A stretch of DNA of 64,000 bases from Porticoccus sp964276025. Its GTDB lineage: Bacteria > Pseudomonadota > Gammaproteobacteria > Pseudomonadales > Porticoccaceae. The DNA lies in assembly GCA_964276025.1 (NCBI GenBank), contig CAXYDD010000002.1, positions 744,001 through 808,000 on the forward strand, read 5' to 3'. Within the stretch, counting starts at the first letter, position 1; every line of letters starts with the position of its first letter. A model generated the notes under the pieces. It saw nothing but the letters and a program-made list of their open reading frames with translations. It did no database searches and was not told the DNA's origin. A program made the position numbers and the translations under genes. Positions 51,883 to 61,650 of this stretch are shown here, piece after piece.

Positions 51883-53064
51883 ATGCAAAAAATTACAGTT
51901 CTGGGAGCGACAGGTTCAATTGGTGTGAACGTCTTGAACGTCGTTTCTCAGCATCCAGATAGATTTAAAATATTTGCCTTAAGTTGCAACGTAAGGGTAG
52001 CCGAATTAGCCGTTCAGTGTAAGCAATTTAAGCCTTCCTTTGCTGTCGTCTCAAATATTTCTATGGCTCTAGAGCTCAAAGAGTTAATAAAGGTTTCTTC
52101 ACCAGAAACTGTTGTGCTCGATGGCATCGGTAGCTTATGTAAGATATCTAGTGATCAATCAGTTGATATTGTTATAGCAGCAATAGTTGGATCAGCCGGT
52201 TTATTGCCAACATTAGAGGCCGCAAAATCTGGTAAGAAGATTTTATTGGCAAATAAAGAAGCTTTAGTTATGGCTGGTTCTTTATTGATGAATGCAGTAA
52301 GTTCAAGCAATGGCGTCCTTTTGCCGATCGACAGCGAACACAATGCTATATTTCAATGTCTCCCCCATGATTATATCTCTTCAGAAGAAAGTGGTATCAA
52401 TAAGGTTTTACTAACAGCATCAGGCGGTCCTTTTAGGACTCGCGATCCAGGCAGTATGTCGAAAATAACTACAGATGAGGCTTGCTCTCACCCTAATTGG
52501 AAAATGGGTAAAAAGATATCAGTAGATTCTGCAACAATGATGAATAAAGGGCTCGAGTTAATAGAGGCTTGCTGGCTTTTTAATCTCACTCCTGATCAAA
52601 TAGAAGTTATTGTGCATCCACAAAGTATCGTGCATTCAATGGTAGAGTATTTAGATGGATCGATTTTAGCTCAGCTAGGTAACCCTGATATGAGAACTCC
52701 TATTGCACAAGCCCTCGCTTGGCCTGAGAGAATTTCCTCTGGAGTAAGTAGTTTAGATATTATCAGTTTAATGCGGCTAGATTTTGAGCCGCCAAACTTG
52801 AAGAAATTTCCCTGCCTATCTCTAGCAATAAAAGCCGCTAAAGCAGGTGGTAGCGCACCCATAACTTTAAATGCATCTAATGAAATAGCAGTAGACGCTT
52901 TTCTTAAGAAAGAGATTATGTTTACAGAAATATCAGAAGTAGTAGCACTTTCATTAAAGGAGATAACATTAACAAACCCAGATTCGCTAGAAGCCATTCA
53001 ACTGTGTGATAAAGCATCACGAGATATTACCTTAAAATTAATCTCTGAATATTTTAAAAAGTAA
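51883..53064 (+). CDS. dxr: 1-deoxy-D-xylulose 5-phosphate reductoisomerase Dxr
   Basis: 393 residues. The NADPH loop GATGSIGVNVLNVV, LLANKEALVMAG, IDSEHNAIFQCL, TASGGPFR and the HPNWKMGKKISVDSATMMNK block are canonical. It catalyses the first committed step of the MEP isoprenoid pathway, upstream of UppS. It is co-directional with cdsA and rseP. Confidence 0.96.
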   Translation: MQKITVLGATGSIGVNVLNVVSQHPDRFKIFALSCNVRVAELAVQCKQFKPSFAVVSNISMALELKELIKVSSPETVVLDGIGSLCKISSDQSVDIVIAAIVGSAGLLPTLEAAKSGKKILLANKEALVMAGSLLMNAVSSSNGVLLPIDSEHNAIFQCLPHDYISSEESGINKVLLTASGGPFRTRDPGSMSKITTDEACSHPNWKMGKKISVDSATMMNKGLELIEACWLFNLTPDQIEVIVHPQSIVHSMVEYLDGSILAQLGNPDMRTPIAQALAWPERISSGVSSLDIISLMRLDFEPPNLKKFPCLSLAIKAAKAGGSAPITLNASNEIAVDAFLKKEIMFTEISEVVALSLKEITLTNPDSLEAIQLCDKASRDITLKLISEYFKK

Positions 53065-53108
53065 TACTTCAGAGTCGGAAATCTAACTTTTTCTTAACAG
53101 GAGCCTAA

Positions 53109-54461
53109 ATGGATTTATTCGCAACAATTTTTTATACACTGCTTGCCTTAGCTCTATTGATATCATTTCATGAGTTCGGACATTTTTATGTGGCTAGAAA
53201 ATGTGGTGTAAAAGTTATTCGCTTCTCCATCGGTTTTGGCTCCATTCTTTATCAGTGGAAAGATAAAAAGGGAACCGAGTTTGTTCTATCAGCTTTGCCA
53301 TTAGGTGGTTACGTTAAAATGGTAGATGAAAGAGAGGGGTCTGTACCTTCGGAGGATCTACCTTATGCATTTACTCAGAAAACTGTTTGGCAAAGAATGG
53401 CTATTGTAATTGCAGGTCCAGCTGCCAATTTTCTATTAGCTATATTGATATATTGGGTATTATTTTTAAATGGAGTAACAGGCATAGCTCCTGTTGTTGG
53501 ATCACTTGTACCTGGGTCTATCGCTGAAACAGCCGGCATCAGATCGGGGCACCAAATTATTGCTGTTGATGGAAGGCAAACTCCAACTATACAAAAGCTG
53601 CATACACAGCTGATAAATCGTATTGGAGAGTCAGGAAAGATAAATTTTACAGTTAAATTTCCAGATAGCCCTGAAAATTATGATTACAGCAGTAATTTAG
53701 ATAATTGGATGTCTGGATCTTCGGAGCTTAATCCACTTGAGGGTATAGGGATAATATTATATACACCCAAAGTTCTCCCTATAGTTGACATGGTTATACC
53801 TAAAAGTCCGGCAGAAAAATCAGGATTAATATCAGGAGATTTGTTGTTATCTGCAGACGGACTTCCTTTATCAGATTGGACAGAATGGGTTGAATATGTA
53901 CAACTTCGACCATCTAAAAAAATATATTTACAGGTGAAGCGTGAAAACACTATATTAAATAAAAGTATAACCCCTGAACTAATTTCATCAGTTGAAGGGA
54001 AAAATATAGGGAAAGTTGGTATGTCTGTTAGGGTACCAATTTGGCCAAAAAATATGGTACAAAATTTTTCTTATAATCCTTTTGAAGCTTTGAATGAATC
54101 GATTCATAAGACTTGGGATATTTCGGTTATGATTCTGGGTTCTATTAAAAAGATGTTTATGGGGGATATTTCTTTGAAGCATCTAAGTGGTCCGATAACG
54201 ATTGGTAAAGTTGCTGGACAGTCAGCTGAGTATGGTGTTTCAGCATACTTAGGATTTTTAGCGCTGCTAAGTATAAGTTTAGGTATTATGAATCTGCTGC
54301 CAGTTCCAGTTTTGGATGGTGGGCATTTAATGTATTTCATAATTGAAGCCATTAAGGGATCACCCTTATCTGATAAAATACAATTATTTGGTTTCAAGTT
54401 AGGTATATTTTTGGTGGTTGGGTTGATGTCCATAGCCCTGTACAATGACATATTGAATTAA
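53109..54461 (+). CDS. rseP: Site-2 protease RseP
   Basis: 450 residues, membrane zinc metalloprotease. His21-Glu22-x2-His25 lies in the first membrane helix (SFHEFGHF). Two PDZ domains lie in the periplasmic part (about 125-290), and the third-ligand LDG motif is in LLPVPVLDGGHLM. It cuts anti-sigma factors in envelope stress and cleared signal peptides. It precedes bamA as in E. coli. Confidence 0.95.
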   Translation: MDLFATIFYTLLALALLISFHEFGHFYVARKCGVKVIRFSIGFGSILYQWKDKKGTEFVLSALPLGGYVKMVDEREGSVPSEDLPYAFTQKTVWQRMAIVIAGPAANFLLAILIYWVLFLNGVTGIAPVVGSLVPGSIAETAGIRSGHQIIAVDGRQTPTIQKLHTQLINRIGESGKINFTVKFPDSPENYDYSSNLDNWMSGSSELNPLEGIGIILYTPKVLPIVDMVIPKSPAEKSGLISGDLLLSADGLPLSDWTEWVEYVQLRPSKKIYLQVKRENTILNKSITPELISSVEGKNIGKVGMSVRVPIWPKNMVQNFSYNPFEALNESIHKTWDISVMILGSIKKMFMGDISLKHLSGPITIGKVAGQSAEYGVSAYLGFLALLSISLGIMNLLPVPVLDGGHLMYFIIEAIKGSPLSDKIQLFGFKLGIFLVVGLMSIALYNDILN

Positions 54462-54517
54462 TCTCGTTGGTTACTGTTATTATAGCGATAGCGGTGATCC
54501 AAATTAAAAATTAACAA

Positions 54518-56866
54518 ATGGTGCACAATTATCTAATGAAGTCTTTTTTCCTCTTTTTCTTCTTAGCGATGATTTCTTTTGGCTCCCAGGCAGAGCTATT
54601 TGAAGTTGAAGATATCAGAATAGATGGCCTCGAGAGAGTTTCTTCAGCGACTGTGTTTGGGTCATTGAGTGTGAGTGTGGGCGATGCTATAGATAGCTCA
54701 TCAGTTCGTGATCTTACTCGAGATTTATTTAGGCTAGGATTTTTCGATGATATAAAAATTTCTCGAGATAAAGGAATTCTTATTATCTCGGTTGTTGAAA
54801 GACCAGCAGTAGCAAAATTAATTATCGAGGGCAATACAGCAATTCCCGAAGAAACTCTATACTCGTCTCTAAGAGATAATGGCTTGTCTGAGGGACAGAT
54901 ATTTCGACAAGCTGTCCTCAAAGGTATGAGTCAGGAGCTTGAACGACAATATGTTAAGCAAGGTAGATATGGTGCTGGCATAGAGATAGAAGTTGAAGAG
55001 CTTCCTCAAAATAGAGTTGCTGTCACCGTCCTGATAGATGAAGGGGAAGTAGCAGCAATATCAGGCATTAATATTGTTGGCAATTCAATTTTCGATGATG
55101 CTACATTAAAACCTATATTCGAATTAAAAGAATCAGGCTTACTATCTTTTATTTCTCAAGATGACAAATATAACCGAGAAAAGTTAACAGGTGATATAGA
55201 GAGAGTTGAATCTTATTACTTAAACAGAGGCTACCTGGACTTTTCAATTGAATCGACCCAAGTAACTATAAGCCCAGACCGGGATTCTGTGTTCATAACA
55301 ATTAATATAAAAGAAGGAAGTATACATACTGTATCTGAAATTGTTCTTGCTGGTAATCCTATGATACCCGAGGAAGAGGTCAGAAGTCTTATAGTTCAAA
55401 AAGAAGATGAAGATTTCTCTCAGTTTCTTATGACCTTTTCCTCAGAAAAAATTGCTGAGCGTTTAGGTAATGATGGTTATGCTTTTGCTGAGGTTAAAGG
55501 TGTAACAGAAATAAATACCGAAGACAAAACAACTAAAGTCATCTTTTATATAGATCCTGGTACAAGAGCTTATGTTAGGCGTATTGAGTTTCGTGGAAAT
55601 ACAAAAACAATGGATGAGGTTTTGCGAAGAGAGATGCGTCAAATTGAAGGAGCTACAGCCTCAACTGAAAAGATCGAATGGTCAAAAAATAGATTGCAAA
55701 GAACAGGGTTTTTTAAAACTGTAGAATCTGAAACCCGACCTGTTCCCGGAGTAAGTGATCAAATCGATGTATTTTATACTGTAGAAGAGCAGCCATCAGG
55801 AAGTGTTGGGGCAAGTTTTGGTGTGGCTCAGAGTTACGGAGTCACACTTGGAGCAAGCATAGCAGAACAAAATTTCTTGGGAACTGGTAATAGATTAAAA
55901 CTGGGGTTAAATCAAAGTGGCTTCCAAACAAATTTAAATTTGCACTATGCAGACCCTTATTTTACTAAAGATGGCGTAAATGCTGGTTTCATGGTCTTTG
56001 CAAAAAAACAAGATTTTGAAGAGGGTAACTTGTCAAACTACACGACCGAGAGCATGGGTGCATCTACTACATTTGGTTGGCCAATATCCGAAATTCAAAG
56101 TATTGGCTTTGGTTTGGGTTTTGAAAAACTCGAATTGGACTCTGGGGGTTATTTCAAGACTAGGTTAATGGAGGAGTTTCTTGATGAGGAGGGAGACGAC
56201 TATCTTATGTTTACTTCCAATGTATCATGGGGAATATCCACACTAAATGGATCCGGAAATGATGCAACTAGAGGGCAAGCTCATAAGATATCAGCTGAGG
56301 TTACAATGCCAGTAGGCGATCTGAATTATTATAAATTTAATTATGATGGCCAGTTCTTCCATACTTTGAGTGAAAATTTGGTTCTGCATCTTCATGCTAA
56401 TGGCGGCTATGGTGATGGTTATCTAGATACAGACACCTTGCCGTTTTTTAAGAATTTTTATTCAGGAGGAAATGGCTCTGTTCGCGGCTTCAAGCAAAAT
56501 ACTCTAGGTCCGAGAGATGTGCCAATAACTGCAGGATATGAAGATGAGGCTGATGCTTTTGGTGGCAACGTAGTTGTAGAAGGAACAGTCGAATTGTTGT
56601 TCCCCATGCCATTCTTAAAAGATAAAAATCTAGTACAAATGGCATTATTTTTTGATGCAGGTAATGTTTTTGACACAGATTGTGGGAATATTTCTGAAGA
56701 TTTTTGTCAAGAGCCGACTATATCTGATTTGAGGTATTCTGTTGGTGTTGGGGGGACATGGAAAAGTGGTTTTGGGCCGATATCTGTCAGTTTTGCATCG
56801 CCGTTTAATACAGGAAAAGAGGATGAAAAAGAAACATTCCAGTTTAATATGGGTGGAGGGTTTTAG
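54518..56866 (+). CDS. bamA: Outer-membrane protein assembly factor BamA
   Basis: 782 residues. A signal peptide (KSFFLFFFLAMISFGSQA) is followed by five POTRA domains (about 27-425) and a 16-strand barrel. The loop motif VRGF in GSVRGFKQNTLGPRD and the C-terminal Phe are present. It is the core of the BAM machine. An ATG at 54536 (MKSFFLFF) is an equally plausible start, since neither has a strong ribosome binding site. Confidence 0.96.
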   Translation: MVHNYLMKSFFLFFFLAMISFGSQAELFEVEDIRIDGLERVSSATVFGSLSVSVGDAIDSSSVRDLTRDLFRLGFFDDIKISRDKGILIISVVERPAVAKLIIEGNTAIPEETLYSSLRDNGLSEGQIFRQAVLKGMSQELERQYVKQGRYGAGIEIEVEELPQNRVAVTVLIDEGEVAAISGINIVGNSIFDDATLKPIFELKESGLLSFISQDDKYNREKLTGDIERVESYYLNRGYLDFSIESTQVTISPDRDSVFITINIKEGSIHTVSEIVLAGNPMIPEEEVRSLIVQKEDEDFSQFLMTFSSEKIAERLGNDGYAFAEVKGVTEINTEDKTTKVIFYIDPGTRAYVRRIEFRGNTKTMDEVLRREMRQIEGATASTEKIEWSKNRLQRTGFFKTVESETRPVPGVSDQIDVFYTVEEQPSGSVGASFGVAQSYGVTLGASIAEQNFLGTGNRLKLGLNQSGFQTNLNLHYADPYFTKDGVNAGFMVFAKKQDFEEGNLSNYTTESMGASTTFGWPISEIQSIGFGLGFEKLELDSGGYFKTRLMEEFLDEEGDDYLMFTSNVSWGISTLNGSGNDATRGQAHKISAEVTMPVGDLNYYKFNYDGQFFHTLSENLVLHLHANGGYGDGYLDTDTLPFFKNFYSGGNGSVRGFKQNTLGPRDVPITAGYEDEADAFGGNVVVEGTVELLFPMPFLKDKNLVQMALFFDAGNVFDTDCGNISEDFCQEPTISDLRYSVGVGGTWKSGFGPISVSFASPFNTGKEDEKETFQFNMGGGF

Positions 56867-56937
56867 ATTACAGTGAATACCTTTACATATAATATCTAAC
56901 ATGAAAAATAATTTATTTTACTTTAGGGAGAAAAAAA

Positions 56938-57459
56938 GTGCGTATAGCAAATATTTTAATAGTTACCTTAACGGTATTAATTTCTGCAAACGTAGTCGCG
57001 GAGGAAGCACCTATGAAGATAGGTATTGTGGCTCCAGATGCTGCAGTATTTGGTACTGAATATGCCCAAGCTGAAATTAAAAAAACAGAAACTAATAAAG
57101 AATTTACAGCCTTAAAAGCTAAATTCGATGGACTATTGGAGGAAATGAAAGAGCTTAATTCAGAAATCGAAAATAAAGGTATGACTTGGTCGGCAGACCA
57201 GAATGATGAGGCGCAAAAAAAGATGGGCTACCTTAGAGACGATATCGAATTAATACAGAAAAAACTTAAATCTGAACAAAAAGCGCTCCAGTCAAGAATA
57301 ATAAAAGCGACAGAAGAAAAAATACAGGAGGCATTACAAGAGCTAATCACTGAAGAAAAATTAACTCTTTTGCTTAGAAAAGAAGCAGCCATTTTTGGTG
57401 GCGTGGGTGTAGATTTTACAAACAAGTTAACTAATAGACTTAATGAAAAAATGAAGTAA
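56938..57459 (+). CDS. skp: Periplasmic chaperone Skp (OmpH family)
   Basis: 173 residues from a GTG with TTAGGGAG upstream. A signal peptide (cleaved near AEEA, about 22) is followed by a beta start (MKIGIVAPDAAVFGTEYAQ). A long coiled coil (about 45-140) forms the tentacles, and a final strand closes the protein. It escorts unfolded outer-membrane proteins to BAM. The order bamA-skp-lpxD is conserved. Confidence 0.92.
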   Translation: MRIANILIVTLTVLISANVVAEEAPMKIGIVAPDAAVFGTEYAQAEIKKTETNKEFTALKAKFDGLLEEMKELNSEIENKGMTWSADQNDEAQKKMGYLRDDIELIQKKLKSEQKALQSRIIKATEEKIQEALQELITEEKLTLLLRKEAAIFGGVGVDFTNKLTNRLNEKMK

Positions 57460-57498
57460 TTTTTTTTATAGATATGAGAAATATGCTGAAGCAAAATA

Positions 57499-58515
57499 AT
57501 GCCTAGTTATTCTTTAGATTTCATAGCTCAACACATTGGTGCAGAGCTCATGGGTAACTGTGAGCAAATAGTTGATGGATTAAGTACTATACAAGATGCC
57601 ACTTCTACGGATGTAACATTTTTGGCAAATGCATCTTATAATAGGTTTTTATCCACTACAGATGCTGGTGCAGTTATTGTAGCCAAAATGAATTTATCAG
57701 ACTACTCTGGTAATTTTCTTGTTGTAGATAGTCCTTATCTCGCCTATGCATCGGTATCTGAGCTCTTCATCTCTAGTTCTGAGCCTGAACCAGGCATACA
57801 CAAAACTGCTGTTATATCAGCTGGAGTAAAAATTGCTAAGACTGCTTCTATTGGGGCAAATGTTGTTCTTGGTAAGAATGCCATAATTGGTGAAAAATCT
57901 GTAATTGGCCCTAATTCATCTATAGGAGATGGATCAATAATAGGGGACAATTGTAAGATTTTTTCAAATGTATCGATTTATCATGGAGTAACTATTGGTA
58001 ATAGGTCGACTATACATAGTGGTTCGGTGATTGGAGCGGATGGTTTTGGTTTTGCTCATGGCTCCTCAGATCGCTGGATAAAAATTCATCAGCTTGGCGG
58101 AGTTACTATTGGTGATAGAGTTGAGATTGGTTCATGTACCACGATTGATAGGGGTGCATTAAGTGATACTGTTATCGAGGATGGTGTGATCCTCGATAAC
58201 CATATACAAATAGCTCATAATGTACACATTGGTGAAAATACAGCTATTGCTGGCTGTTCTGGTGTATCAGGAAGTACAGAAATTGGAAAAAATTGTATCT
58301 TTGCTGGACAAACAGGAATTATTGGACATGTAAAAATTTGTGATGGTGTAACTACCACTGGCGGTACAATTATTACAAAATCAATATCTGAATCTGGCTC
58401 TTATTCATCAGGCACACCATTAAGCAATACAGAAAAGTGGAAAAAAAATGCTGTCCGTTTCACACAGCTCAATGACTTAGTTCAACGTCTCAAGAGGCTT
58501 GAAAAAAAGATATAA
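57499..58515 (+). CDS. lpxD: UDP-3-O-acylglucosamine N-acyltransferase LpxD
   Basis: 338 residues. An N-terminal uridine-binding domain (QIVDGLSTIQDATSTDVTFL) is followed by hexapeptide repeats (for example IGANVVLGKNAIIGEKSVIG) that form a left-handed beta-helix. The catalytic His is in HNVHIGENTAIAGCSG. It adds the N-linked hydroxyacyl chain to lipid A precursors. Confidence 0.95.
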   Translation: MPSYSLDFIAQHIGAELMGNCEQIVDGLSTIQDATSTDVTFLANASYNRFLSTTDAGAVIVAKMNLSDYSGNFLVVDSPYLAYASVSELFISSSEPEPGIHKTAVISAGVKIAKTASIGANVVLGKNAIIGEKSVIGPNSSIGDGSIIGDNCKIFSNVSIYHGVTIGNRSTIHSGSVIGADGFGFAHGSSDRWIKIHQLGGVTIGDRVEIGSCTTIDRGALSDTVIEDGVILDNHIQIAHNVHIGENTAIAGCSGVSGSTEIGKNCIFAGQTGIIGHVKICDGVTTTGGTIITKSISESGSYSSGTPLSNTEKWKKNAVRFTQLNDLVQRLKRLEKKI

Positions 58516-58557
58516 TTTTTTACATTTTGAATTTTTGAAGTTCCTAGAGATAATGCA

Positions 58558-58992
58558 ATGGATATAAACGATATAAAAAAACGCCTACCACAACGATATC
58601 CTTTCCTTTTGGTTGATAGAGTTGTCGAAATGGATCTAGGTAAGAGAATTCTGGCCTATAAAAATATTACAGCCAATGAAGACGTTTTTAATGGACATTT
58701 TCCAAATACACCTATTTTTCCTGGTGTAATGATTATTGAGGCGATGGCTCAAGCTGCAGGTGTTCTTGGGTTCGTTACCGCTGATAAATATGCAGATGAT
58801 AACGTCTTATATTTGTTTGCAGGAGTTGATGGCGTTCGTTTCAAACGACAAGTTATCCCCGGAGATAAGCTGATGTTAGAAGCAAAAGTGGATTCAGTGA
58901 AAAGAACAATTTGGCGCTTTAAATGTAAAGCTACGGTAGACGATGAGCTTGCTTGTGAAGCTACTATACTTTGTGCACTAAAAACGGTTTAA
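58558..58992 (+). CDS. fabZ: 3-hydroxyacyl-ACP dehydratase FabZ
   Basis: 144 residues, hotdog fold. LPQRYPFLLVDRV, the catalytic His in NGHFPNTPIFPGVMIIEAMAQ and the following Glu are intact. It dehydrates hydroxyacyl-ACP and competes with LpxA and LpxD for substrate, which fits their co-transcription. lpxA begins two bases after the stop. Confidence 0.96.
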   Translation: MDINDIKKRLPQRYPFLLVDRVVEMDLGKRILAYKNITANEDVFNGHFPNTPIFPGVMIIEAMAQAAGVLGFVTADKYADDNVLYLFAGVDGVRFKRQVIPGDKLMLEAKVDSVKRTIWRFKCKATVDDELACEATILCALKTV

Positions 58993-58994
58993 GA

Positions 58995-59771
58995 ATGTCT
59001 CTAATACACACAACAGCAATTATTGATCCAACAGCTGAACTAGACGAAGGTGTAGAAATTGGCCCGTGGACATCTATAGGTCCAAACGTCAAGATTGGCT
59101 CTGGAACAATTATTCACTCGCATGTTTTGGTGAAGGGTCCTACAACTATAGGTAAAAATAACCGTATCTTTCAGTTTTCTTCAATCGGTGAAGATACACC
59201 TGATTTAAAATATGATGGAGAACCAACTACATTAGTAATCGGAGACAATAACACTATTCGTGAGGGTGTGACGATACATAGAGGAACCATTCAAGATAGA
59301 GGTATAACAAGTATTGGAAGTAATAATCTGATGATGGCATATGTTCATATAGGACATGATTCAACAGTTGGCAGTAACTGTATTTTAGTTAACAATGCAT
59401 CTCTCTCTGGTCACGTTACCGTCGGTGATTGGGCGATCCTATCAGGATATGTTTTAGTACATCAGTTTGTTTCTATTGGGTCGCACACTTTGATTGGTCC
59501 GGCTGCGTTCCTTCCTCAAGATGTCCCAGCATATGTAACTGCATTTGGTTCTCCAGCGGAACCAAAAACTGTCAATACCGTAGGACTTAAACGACGCGGA
59601 TTTACTAAAGATGCAATTATGGCCATTAAGCAAGCCTATAAGATCTTATATAGACAGGGGCTTTCTCTAGATGATGCTCTTACTAAGCTTGATGAATTGG
59701 CAACACAACAACCCGAAGTTCAGTTAATGCTTGATTCTGTGAAAGCTTCTTCTCGCGGAATAATACGTTAA
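58995..59771 (+). CDS. lpxA: UDP-N-acetylglucosamine acyltransferase LpxA
   Basis: 258 residues from ATG 58995. An upstream TTG in fabZ is rejected. Hexapeptide repeats (AELDEGVEIGPWTSIGPNVKIG) form the beta-helix. The catalytic His lies in VHIGHDSTVGSN, and GLKRRGFTKDAI leads into the C-terminal helices. It performs the first acyl transfer of lipid A synthesis. Confidence 0.96.
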   Translation: MSLIHTTAIIDPTAELDEGVEIGPWTSIGPNVKIGSGTIIHSHVLVKGPTTIGKNNRIFQFSSIGEDTPDLKYDGEPTTLVIGDNNTIREGVTIHRGTIQDRGITSIGSNNLMMAYVHIGHDSTVGSNCILVNNASLSGHVTVGDWAILSGYVLVHQFVSIGSHTLIGPAAFLPQDVPAYVTAFGSPAEPKTVNTVGLKRRGFTKDAIMAIKQAYKILYRQGLSLDDALTKLDELATQQPEVQLMLDSVKASSRGIIR

Positions 59772-59774
59772 GTT

Positions 59775-60917
59775 ATGGTTGATTCCTACAGAATAGGAAT
59801 TGTAGCAGGTGAGCTATCCGGTGATCAGTTAGGGGCTGGTTTAATTCGCTCGTTGAAATCGCATTACCCCGACGCAATATTTGAGGGGGTAGGTGGCTCA
59901 AAAATGATAAACGAGGGATTTTTTTCCCTATTTCCCATAGAGAGACTCTCTGTGATGGGGTTTTTCGAGCCCATGAAAAGATTGCCTGAACTGTTTCGTA
60001 TCCGCAAAAGTTTATTCAAATACTTCTGTGACAATAAATTTGATCTTGTGATTGGAATTGATTCTCCAGATTTTAATCTTGGCTTAGAAAAAAAACTACA
60101 CGCTAAAGGAATCAAGACTGCGCATTATGTGAGTCCTTCAGTATGGGCATGGAGACAGGGCCGCATAAAAAAAATCCGTAGCTGCGTTGACTTGATGCTT
60201 ACTCTTTTACCTTTTGAAGAGGATTTCTACAAAAAAAATAATATTCCAGTTGTGTGTGTAGGTCACCCCTTAGCTGAAGATCTAGCAGTCAAATTAGATA
60301 TTGATATAGTTCGTCGAGAGCTTTGTTTGACTGACGATCCTGTGCTTGTAGTTATGCCGGGTAGCAGGGCCTCAGAAATAAAAAAATTAGGTAAATTATT
60401 TATAGATGTAGCCACCTATTGTAAAAAAAGAATAACTAAACTTCAGATAATTATTCCGGCTGCTTCGCCAGAAAGAAAACATGAAATCGAAGACATTTTG
60501 CAAAATTACCCATCGCTGAAAGTAAAAGTTCTAGATGGACAATCACTTTTAGCTATGTCAGCTGCAGACGTAGTCTTAGTTTCATCAGGAACTGCAACTT
60601 TGGAGGCCATGCTATTAAAAAAACCTATGGTTGTAAGCTATCGCTTAGGAACAATGACTTTTGCATTAATTTCTAAGATTATAAAAATAAAATATGCTGC
60701 ATTACCAAATCTTCTTGCTAATGAATTATTGGTTCCAGAGTACATAGAAAAAAATGCTACTGTAGATAATATTTCATCTGGAATAATGAATTTTTTTGAT
60801 AACCCAGTTGAAAGAAAAAAACTAGAGAAGCGCTTCGAGGTTCTTCACGAAACCTTAAAGTGTGGTGGAAGTGAGACGGCAGCAAAAGCATTAATAAAGC
60901 TTTTGGAAAAAAAATAA
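59775..60917 (+). CDS. lpxB: Lipid-A-disaccharide synthase LpxB
   Basis: 380 residues, GT19 glycosyltransferase. AGELSGDQLGAGLI, SPSVWAWRQGRIKKI, VVMPGSRASEIKKL and SSGTATLEAMLLKKPMVVSY are the conserved blocks. It joins two monosaccharides to the disaccharide core. It starts three bases after lpxA. Confidence 0.95.
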   Translation: MVDSYRIGIVAGELSGDQLGAGLIRSLKSHYPDAIFEGVGGSKMINEGFFSLFPIERLSVMGFFEPMKRLPELFRIRKSLFKYFCDNKFDLVIGIDSPDFNLGLEKKLHAKGIKTAHYVSPSVWAWRQGRIKKIRSCVDLMLTLLPFEEDFYKKNNIPVVCVGHPLAEDLAVKLDIDIVRRELCLTDDPVLVVMPGSRASEIKKLGKLFIDVATYCKKRITKLQIIIPAASPERKHEIEDILQNYPSLKVKVLDGQSLLAMSAADVVLVSSGTATLEAMLLKKPMVVSYRLGTMTFALISKIIKIKYAALPNLLANELLVPEYIEKNATVDNISSGIMNFFDNPVERKKLEKRFEVLHETLKCGGSETAAKALIKLLEKK

Positions 60918-60930
60918 GAAAAAATCACAC

Positions 60931-61515
60931 ATGACATATAATAATCAAATATTAGCTGGGGTAGATGAAGTTGGAAGAGGTCCGTTAGCTGGAGATGTAA
61001 TTGCAGCGGCAGTTATTCTTTGCCCTAAAAATGAAATATCTGGGCTTATTGATTCAAAGAAACTTTCTGAGAAAAATCGTCAAAAATTTGCTATTCAAAT
61101 TAAAGATAAATCTTTATGTTGGAGTATAGCTAGATCTAATGTACAAGAAATTGAGACCTATAATATATTAGAGGCCACCATGCTGGCGATGAAAAGAGCC
61201 GTCGAAGGCCTTACGGTATTACCAGAATACGTGATAGTTGATGGTAACCGTTTACCAAGTTGGTCCTATCCCTCGGAACCCGTAGTTAAGGGAGACTCTA
61301 TAGCCCCCTGCATATCTGCAGCATCGATTATTGCAAAAGTTTTCAGAGATGAGGAGATGAAGAATTTTGATAAAATATATCCTGGATATGGTTTTTCCCG
61401 ACATAAAGGTTACGGAACAAAAGAACACATAGATGCCATAAAGCGTCTAGGACCAACCCCTATTCATAGAAGAACCTTTGAGCCTATGAAGAGTATAATA
61501 ACCGGAACACTTTAA
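60931..61515 (+). CDS. rnhB: Ribonuclease HII
   Basis: 194 residues. The Asp-Glu-Gly pair in GVDEVGRGPLAGDV, IDSKKLSEKNR, VDGNRLP and the Asp in KVFRDEEM are the catalytic set. It cuts single ribonucleotides from DNA. It is the last gene before a terminator that separates it from dnaE. Confidence 0.95.
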   Translation: MTYNNQILAGVDEVGRGPLAGDVIAAAVILCPKNEISGLIDSKKLSEKNRQKFAIQIKDKSLCWSIARSNVQEIETYNILEATMLAMKRAVEGLTVLPEYVIVDGNRLPSWSYPSEPVVKGDSIAPCISAASIIAKVFRDEEMKNFDKIYPGYGFSRHKGYGTKEHIDAIKRLGPTPIHRRTFEPMKSIITGTL

Positions 61516-61603
61516 AAGCATCAGTTTTTTATATAACCTTATGATCATTCATCAGGCAAATGATACTTACTGTTACCATGAAAAATAACTTATATATTTA
61601 ATC

Positions 61604-61636
61604 CGTCCTAGCATAAGAAAATCAGGACGTTTTTTT
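61604..61636 (+). terminator. Intrinsic terminator after rnhB
   Basis: CGTCCT at 61604-61609 pairs with AGGACG at 61624-61629, followed by seven T. The loop is 14 bases. It ends the bamA-rnhB transcript just 15 bases before the dnaE start, so dnaE expression needs read-through or a promoter inside this gap. Confidence 0.85.
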
Positions 61637-61650
61637 GGATTTAATTATTT